Shown here piece by piece: positions 59,499 through 64,000 of a stretch of DNA of 64,000 bases. The stretch lies in NCBI GenBank assembly GCA_002726205.1, contig PBSL01000075.1:1-64000 (forward strand), given 5' to 3'. The DNA comes from Planctomycetaceae bacterium (GTDB lineage Bacteria > Planctomycetota > Planctomycetia > Planctomycetales > Planctomycetaceae). A program made the translations under genes and the position numbers. The notes under the pieces were generated by a model. The model searched no databases, was not told where the DNA came from, and saw only the letters and a list, made by a program, of their open reading frames with translations. Position 1 is the first letter of the stretch, and each line of letters starts with the position of its first letter.

Positions 59499-59577
59499 GA
59501 CATTGCCAAGATCGTCGGTGCTCGTGTGGATCGGAAGCCTGGTCGATTGAGTATCCGGCGGGTCGGTCTCCGCGTCC

Positions 59578-60861
59578 CTACCGGCTGTACCAGGCAATCA
59601 GTCGTTCGATGTCCCCGGTATGAGCCAGCATTCCCAGTTGCCAACGGTACTGGTGCCGGTTGAACTGCGGGGTGTAGCCGTGGTAGTGGTCGGCCACCTC
59701 AATCGCGCGGGCCACATCCGACGTCTCGAGCCGATCGCGGCCGTCGGCAGCGACCATCAGGCGAGCCAACCAGAGCATCGAGGGAAAGACCAGCGCCAGC
59801 GATCGAAATCCCTCGACCAGGCCGAACCCGAAAAATGCCCGGCCACAAAACTGCAGTCCCTGGATCTTGACGCGGAAGTACCGTGTGAACATTTCCTCGG
59901 CCTCGGGGGTCAGTGACCCGAAGGGCTCTTCGAGCCGATCAAAGCGAACCGGCCGGTCGATGTCCTGCAACGGCGGCACCCGGCCACGGCCCAGCGCAAA
60001 CCGCAGCCCGACCTTCAGCAGCCGAATTCGTCCTCGCCAGCCCGTCTGCCAGTTCGACAGCGAGTCGTTTCGGGCGTACTGTGCCGCCAGCATGCGGAAC
60101 AGCAGCCGCCCGACCCGCGTCAGTGGTTCGGGCTCTTCCCCGGTTCGCTCCCGATCGGCCTCGACCTCGCATCGAGCCGCCTCCGCGATGATCTCGACGA
60201 ACTCAACCACCTGCTCGATGCTCAATTGATCGACCCGGGCCGTCGAGACCATCGTCGCGAACCGGCAGGCGTGACGCAGTTTCACAGCGACCGGCATATC
60301 CTCGGTGGCCAGGATCTTCTCCAGCGCCATCGAGAACTGCCGGAATGTGATCCAGTCCAGATCACCGGCCGTCTTGATCCCCGGAGCCAGCGCAGCCGTC
60401 ACGTTGGCGGGAACCGACTCGCGGGCCATCGCCTTGAGAGTCTCGCGCTGGTCGGTGACCGGCCGTCCCCTGTTCTCGACGACCGACGGGCAACTGAACC
60501 GCAGGCTGACGGTCACCTGCTTTCCCTGGGGATGAAAAGCGTAGGGGTACACCCGGCACGCCAGGGGTTTGGTCGGTTCCCCGAACTTCGCGTGGATCCG
60601 GCACAGACCCTGCTCGTCAAGAAACACGCAGGCCCCGTCGGGACGCTGGCCCAACCTCCAGCGGCGGTTCCAGAACGACCCCTGATCGCGGACCAGGATC
60701 GGCGTGCCCTCGGTGAACTCGTCGTCGTCGGACCAGCCCTGGTCGAGAATTGTCTGTCGCTCCTCGGTGGTGATCTCGACAATGTGACGCGAGCAGCAAT
60801 CACTGCAACTGTGACAATCCCAGTTCTGGATCGTCGGCAACTGCAGTCCGAAACCGTCCAT
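59578..60861 (-). CDS. YkgJ-type cysteine-cluster protein
   Basis: 427 residues from ATG 60861; the frame stays open upstream, but the conserved part begins near LPTIQNWDCHSCSDCCSRHIV. The CxxCxxCC start, then CVFLDEQGLCRIH, LACRVYPYAF and SLRFSCPSV, match the zinc/iron-chelating CxxCxCC family. The C-terminal half (about 180-427) is helical and not recognised. It may hold an Fe-S or zinc site. Lies 37 bases beyond the ThiF-like gene, probably co-transcribed. Confidence 0.78.
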   Translation of the reverse strand: MDGFGLQLPTIQNWDCHSCSDCCSRHIVEITTEERQTILDQGWSDDDEFTEGTPILVRDQGSFWNRRWRLGQRPDGACVFLDEQGLCRIHAKFGEPTKPLACRVYPYAFHPQGKQVTVSLRFSCPSVVENRGRPVTDQRETLKAMARESVPANVTAALAPGIKTAGDLDWITFRQFSMALEKILATEDMPVAVKLRHACRFATMVSTARVDQLSIEQVVEFVEIIAEAARCEVEADRERTGEEPEPLTRVGRLLFRMLAAQYARNDSLSNWQTGWRGRIRLLKVGLRFALGRGRVPPLQDIDRPVRFDRLEEPFGSLTPEAEEMFTRYFRVKIQGLQFCGRAFFGFGLVEGFRSLALVFPSMLWLARLMVAADGRDRLETSDVARAIEVADHYHGYTPQFNRHQYRWQLGMLAHTGDIERLIAWYSR

Positions 60862-60898
60862 CAGCAAGTTCCAACGAATCCGAAACCGCCCGGGATGA

Positions 60899-61939
60899 TC
60901 AGTTGCCGATGTAACGAGCGTACAGCGAGCGGGCCACGCCGATGTCCTGGGTCCCCTTGACGATCGCCCGTCCGTCGGCAAACACGGTCAGGTCGTAATC
61001 GGAATCGGCAAGAACCAGTCGCAACAGGTAGGGGTTGGCGGTGACCTGGCCATTGCCCTCGAGCCGTCCGGCAAGATCTTCCAGCGACAACGACAGCCCC
61101 GGTGGCGGTGCCACCTGCACGGCGTCGCGCCCGCACAACACCGTGGTCTCGGTGCCACGCACCCCGTCCAGCCACACCCGTTCACCCCCGACACACGCCG
61201 GGCACTCGGTCCGCTCTCTCAGGTCACCGGTGTTCATCGTGCGAAACGTACCATCCCAGACATCGATGACCGTCAACAGCGGATCCACCCGCTCGGGGTG
61301 GCCGGTGAGGATTTTCAGCGCGGCGACGGTCTGCAGCGAGGCGACCACGTTGATCGCGGCTCCCAGCACGCCGGCGGTATCGCAGGTCTCGGCCGCCCCC
61401 GGGGGCGGCACATCCTCGATCAGGCAACGCAGGCAGGCCGACTCGCCCGGAAAAATGGTCATCGTCTGACCGTGGCTGCCGATGCAGCCCCCGTAGACCC
61501 ACGGCGTTGCGGTCGCCAGGGTCGCGTCGTTGACCAGGAATCGCACCTCGAAGTTGTCGGTGCCGTCGACGACGAGATCGATTCCGTCGAGAAACCGCAG
61601 GATGTTGGTGTGGTCGATGTCGGCGACGATCGGCTCGATGGTGATACCGGAGTTGATCCGCCCGAGTTTCTCGGCGGCGGCAACCGCCTTGGGCATTCGC
61701 CGGGCAACGTCGTCCTCGTCGAAGAGTACCTGCCGCTGCAGGTTGCTGAGTTCAACGAAATCACGATCGACGATCCTCAGGAAGCCCACCCCGGCACGGG
61801 CCAGGCTGTCGGCGAGCACGCTGCCCAGGGCCCCGCAACCGCAGACCAGCACGCGGCTCGCCAGCAGTGATCGCTGCCCCGCTTCGCCGATGTCGGCCAG
61901 CAACATCTGGCGGCTGTATCGTTCCAGATCCCCGGTCAT
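60899..61939 (-). CDS. ThiF/MoeB-family E1-like adenylyltransferase
   Basis: 346 residues from ATG 61939 (GGAGG eight bases upstream; an ATG two codons earlier is closer to it). ATP-binding VLVCGCGALGSVLADSLARAGVG, metal/ATP Asp and Arg in DRDFVELSNLQRQ, GTDNFEVR, and zinc Cys pairs CLRC and CPAC. A C-terminal ThiS-interacting domain (about 265-346; DGRAIVKGTQDIGVARSLYARYIG). Activates a ThiS or MoaD C-terminus for sulfur transfer; which carrier is unknown, as none is visible nearby. Confidence 0.87.
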   Translation of the reverse strand: MTGDLERYSRQMLLADIGEAGQRSLLASRVLVCGCGALGSVLADSLARAGVGFLRIVDRDFVELSNLQRQVLFDEDDVARRMPKAVAAAEKLGRINSGITIEPIVADIDHTNILRFLDGIDLVVDGTDNFEVRFLVNDATLATATPWVYGGCIGSHGQTMTIFPGESACLRCLIEDVPPPGAAETCDTAGVLGAAINVVASLQTVAALKILTGHPERVDPLLTVIDVWDGTFRTMNTGDLRERTECPACVGGERVWLDGVRGTETTVLCGRDAVQVAPPPGLSLSLEDLAGRLEGNGQVTANPYLLRLVLADSDYDLTVFADGRAIVKGTQDIGVARSLYARYIGN

Positions 61940-62103
61940 CGTCATCGCCTCCGACTCGACTGTACTGGTGTCACAAGGCCGCTGCCAACCGTTTGCCGTC
62001 CAATTACGCCACCGATACAGGGAACCTGATTGGGCGTGCCTCAGGACGATTGATCTGTCATGATCATCGCGGCGTGAGGACCTTGAATCAGGACGAGGCT
62101 TCG

Positions 62104-62592
62104 ATGAGCGACGACCCTGCCGATGGCCCCGGAAAATCCACTCCCCTGGTACTGGCACGGCCCAGGCGAATCCGCCGACCGATCATCATGACGGTGCTAA
62201 CGGTGATCGTGTTACCAACCGTGGTGATCGTATTGCTGGAGATCCTGCCCGAGGATGTCGGTGGTCTGGTGGAATGCCGGGGCACCGTGCGATTCAACGG
62301 CCAGCCCCTGACCATGGGAACGGTAACGATCCGAAACGACAACGCGAAGGACGACGACCTGAATTCCACGGGACCGATCAACGAGGATGGATGGTTCACG
62401 CTGAGCACAGAAGGCAAGCCCGGAGCTCCCGTGGGACGGTACCGGGCAATGGTAGTCCTTCCTCAAGGGGCGCCGGGACCGAACCTCCCGAAGCCCTATC
62501 GGTCACTGGAAACCACGCCGCTGTCGGTCGATATTCAACCGGAGTCCCGATTCAACGTGTTCACGTTGGAGCTCACCGACCGTCAGCAGTGA
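62104..62592 (+). CDS. Small membrane-anchored transthyretin-like protein
   Basis: 162 residues: basic N-terminus (to about 30), one span (IIMTVLTVIVLPTVVIVLLEIL), then a beta-sandwich with CRGTVRFNGQPLTMGTVTIRND, DGWFTLSTEGKPGAPVGRYRAMV, the carboxypeptidase-regulatory-like pattern common in planctomycete surface proteins. Function unknown. Confidence 0.7.
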   Translation: MSDDPADGPGKSTPLVLARPRRIRRPIIMTVLTVIVLPTVVIVLLEILPEDVGGLVECRGTVRFNGQPLTMGTVTIRNDNAKDDDLNSTGPINEDGWFTLSTEGKPGAPVGRYRAMVVLPQGAPGPNLPKPYRSLETTPLSVDIQPESRFNVFTLELTDRQQ

Positions 62593-62618
62593 GCGATGCG
62601 GTGGACTGCGGTGGGCGA

Positions 62619-63377
62619 CTAGGCGGCTTTTGCGACGACTTCCTCGTCGGTGGTGGCCCAACGATCCGGGAGTGGCCCTCTTCCGTGGCGGGCCGCCAGG
62701 TCGGTCAGATCGTCCATCGCCTGCTGGACAATCCTGGTGTATTCCTCGATCCCGTCACGCTTGATCCCGGCGGGAACGCGGATCGGTTCTCCAAAGAAGA
62801 CCCAGGTTCGTGCGAAGGGCCTGGGGAGCACCAGGTCGGTCCATCGGCCCCGGATCACCAGCGGTCGGGTCGTGGCAGCCGAGCAGGGAACGATGGCACA
62901 GCCGGTTCGCGAGGCAAGAAAGACGATGCCTTCCTTGAGGCGGCGTCGAGGTCCACGTGGTCCGTCGGGCGAGATGGCCACGTGTCGTGACCTGGTGATC
63001 TCGATCATCGCGCGAACCGCCTGGGTTCCACCCCGGCTCGATGATCCCCGGACGGTCGTCAGTCCCATGACCTTCAGAGCGCCGTCGAGCAACGAGCCGT
63101 CGCGATGCCGGCTGACCAGTGCCGAGGCACGATGGCTCTTGCGGGCATGGGTTCCAAACAGCAGGTTCTCGTGCCAGACGCAAAAGAGAAACTGTTCGGA
63201 ACCTGCCTTGTCGTAGGGACTGGTCCCCTCGCGTGCAAACACCAGTTTCATCCGCTGGGAACGGAAAAGCAGCCGGATGCCCCAGCCGATGATCCAACCG
63301 GCCAACCCCATCAAGCGTGGTCTCAAGCGTTTGAACACGCCGGTCCGTCCCTGCCCGTCCCTGGAAGAATCGTCCAC
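62619..63377 (-). CDS. Lysophospholipid acyltransferase-like protein (DUF374)
   Basis: 252 residues, GTG start (uncertain) and an N-terminal hydrophobic segment (MGLAGWIIGWGIRLLF). HARKSHRASALVSRHRDGSLL and AISPDGPRGPRRRLKEGIVFLASRTGCAIVP are the conserved blocks of the DUF374 family related to LpxL-type acyltransferases. Probably modifies lipid A or another glycerolipid. Confidence 0.83.
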   Translation of the reverse strand: MDDSSRDGQGRTGVFKRLRPRLMGLAGWIIGWGIRLLFRSQRMKLVFAREGTSPYDKAGSEQFLFCVWHENLLFGTHARKSHRASALVSRHRDGSLLDGALKVMGLTTVRGSSSRGGTQAVRAMIEITRSRHVAISPDGPRGPRRRLKEGIVFLASRTGCAIVPCSAATTRPLVIRGRWTDLVLPRPFARTWVFFGEPIRVPAGIKRDGIEEYTRIVQQAMDDLTDLAARHGRGPLPDRWATTDEEVVAKAA

Positions 63378-63451
63378 TCCGCCCGAACAGGACGGATCCG
63401 CATTCTAGTGATCGGGGCGACGACGCCAAGACGAGTCTGTCATTGGCCGGT

Positions 63452-64000
63452 CTAGCGGGACTTGTAGCGTCGCGGCTTTCCTTCGGCGCCGATCTGCACG
63501 GTGTAGCGTTTGCCGCGTGGTGCGATGCTGGCCTTGATCCAGACACCCTCGCAGCCTTCGGTCTGGCCGCTGTTGGCGATGAAGCTGGCGGGCGTCTGGG
63601 CCTCGGGGCCGAGCTTGACGTTGCGGTGAAGTTGGTAGAGCGCCTTGAGCGACTTGCCTTCCTGGAGCGTGCTGATGACCTCGGCTGCCCCTCCCTTGGT
63701 GGGACCGTTGCACATGACGGCCACGCGGGGATCCAGGGCATGGACCAGCACGGGATTGTTGCTCGACGGCAAGCCGTGGTGAGTGACCATGTACATGTCG
63801 ATCCGTCCGATCGGATTCTTCGGCGTGACCAGCTTCGCTTCGATGTTCCACGTCAGATCACCACAGCAGAGGAAGGTGAAGCGACCGAATTTCAGCAGGA
63901 AGCTGACACTGTCGGCATTGTCGGACTTGTCGACCGGCTTGGGCTTGTGCAGCTTGGCGAACGGGTTCGTCTTGCCGGTATTGGGGATCACCCCCCGACT
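63452..64000 (-). CDS. ComEC-like metallo-beta-lactamase-fold hydrolase, 5' end missing
   Basis: 183 C-terminal residues are visible and the frame is open to the last base, so the gene continues beyond the window. SVSFLLKFGRFTFLCCGDLTW is the strand with the metal Asp (LCCGD) and YMVTHHGLPSSNN the His pair of the ComEC/Rec2 C-terminal hydrolase. A basic C-terminal extension (IKASIAPRGKRYTVQIGAEG) follows. Whether it is full ComEC or a stand-alone hydrolase cannot be seen. Confidence 0.72.
   Translation of the reverse strand, partial: SRGVIPNTGKTNPFAKLHKPKPVDKSDNADSVSFLLKFGRFTFLCCGDLTWNIEAKLVTPKNPIGRIDMYMVTHHGLPSSNNPVLVHALDPRVAVMCNGPTKGGAAEVISTLQEGKSLKALYQLHRNVKLGPEAQTPASFIANSGQTEGCEGVWIKASIAPRGKRYTVQIGAEGKPRRYKSR

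Noticed and set aside
1-64000. tRNA, rRNA, CRISPR, insertion sequences, riboswitches
   Set aside because: No cloverleaf with a T-loop, repeat-spacer pattern, transposase frame or recognisable aptamer was found by eye; a covariance-model scan would be needed to exclude small RNAs.

Overview
The window is high-GC, densely coded chromosomal DNA from a bacterium that is most likely a planctomycete (Planctomycetota). This is an inference from gene content: a secreted sulfatase, a formylglycine-generating-enzyme-like protein, HEAT-repeat and DUF1080 proteins, a zinc-ribbon/PEGA membrane protein, Tat-exported Gfo/Idh and sugar isomerase proteins, OprP-type porins and a thioredoxin-PDZ protein. No rRNA, tRNA, IS element, integrase or CRISPR array was seen.

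Layout. 1-11215: an outer-membrane porin (start cut off), then a nitrogen-acquisition operon read rightwards: urtA, urtB, a urtC-urtD fusion, urtE, ureD, a ureA-ureB fusion and ureC. The operon is preceded by a good sigma-54 promoter match. 11200-13787: sulfatase, HEAT protein and rhodanese on the minus strand. 13920-18459: a four-gene set that looks like uptake and gamma-glutamylation of an amine such as ethanolamine (Eat-type permease, glutamine-synthetase-like ligase, PuuD-like amidase, SDR). 18460-28151: cyclase, cupin, MazG, a secreted protein and hydrolase, ApbE, an FGE-like protein, and carbohydrate genes (Gfo/Idh, two isomerase/epimerases). 28285-37357: a large zinc-ribbon/PEGA/LamG-like protein, an aminotransferase, a pyridoxamine-oxidase-like protein, a VWA membrane protein, a PLP deaminase/desulfhydrase and a DUF1080 protein. 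37410-48501: selA, selB, creatininase, aroB, two MFS carriers, and an operon of SGNH hydrolase, maf and dus. 48653-49915: a thioredoxin-PDZ gene with an in-frame UGA, read here as selenocysteine. 49978-64000: lipoprotein, metG, a membrane protein, SGNH hydrolase, a porin and a decayed porin copy, a sulfite-oxidase-family enzyme, a YkgJ-type cysteine-rich protein, a ThiF/MoeB E1-like protein, an acyltransferase and the end of a ComEC-like hydrolase.

The strongest novelties are these. First, UrtA is circularly permuted: the segment that normally ends the protein sits directly after the lipoprotein signal peptide, and the protein stops where that segment would normally begin. Second, the membrane and ATPase subunits UrtC and UrtD are one polypeptide. 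Third, a predicted exported selenoprotein combines a C-x-x-U-x-x-C redox site, a CxxCH motif and PDZ repeats, about 8 kb from selA and selB. The urea genes would import urea (UrtABCDE) and hydrolyse it to ammonia (UreABC, with UreD for nickel insertion) under nitrogen-limitation control. The other urease maturation genes, ureE, ureF and ureG, are not in the window.
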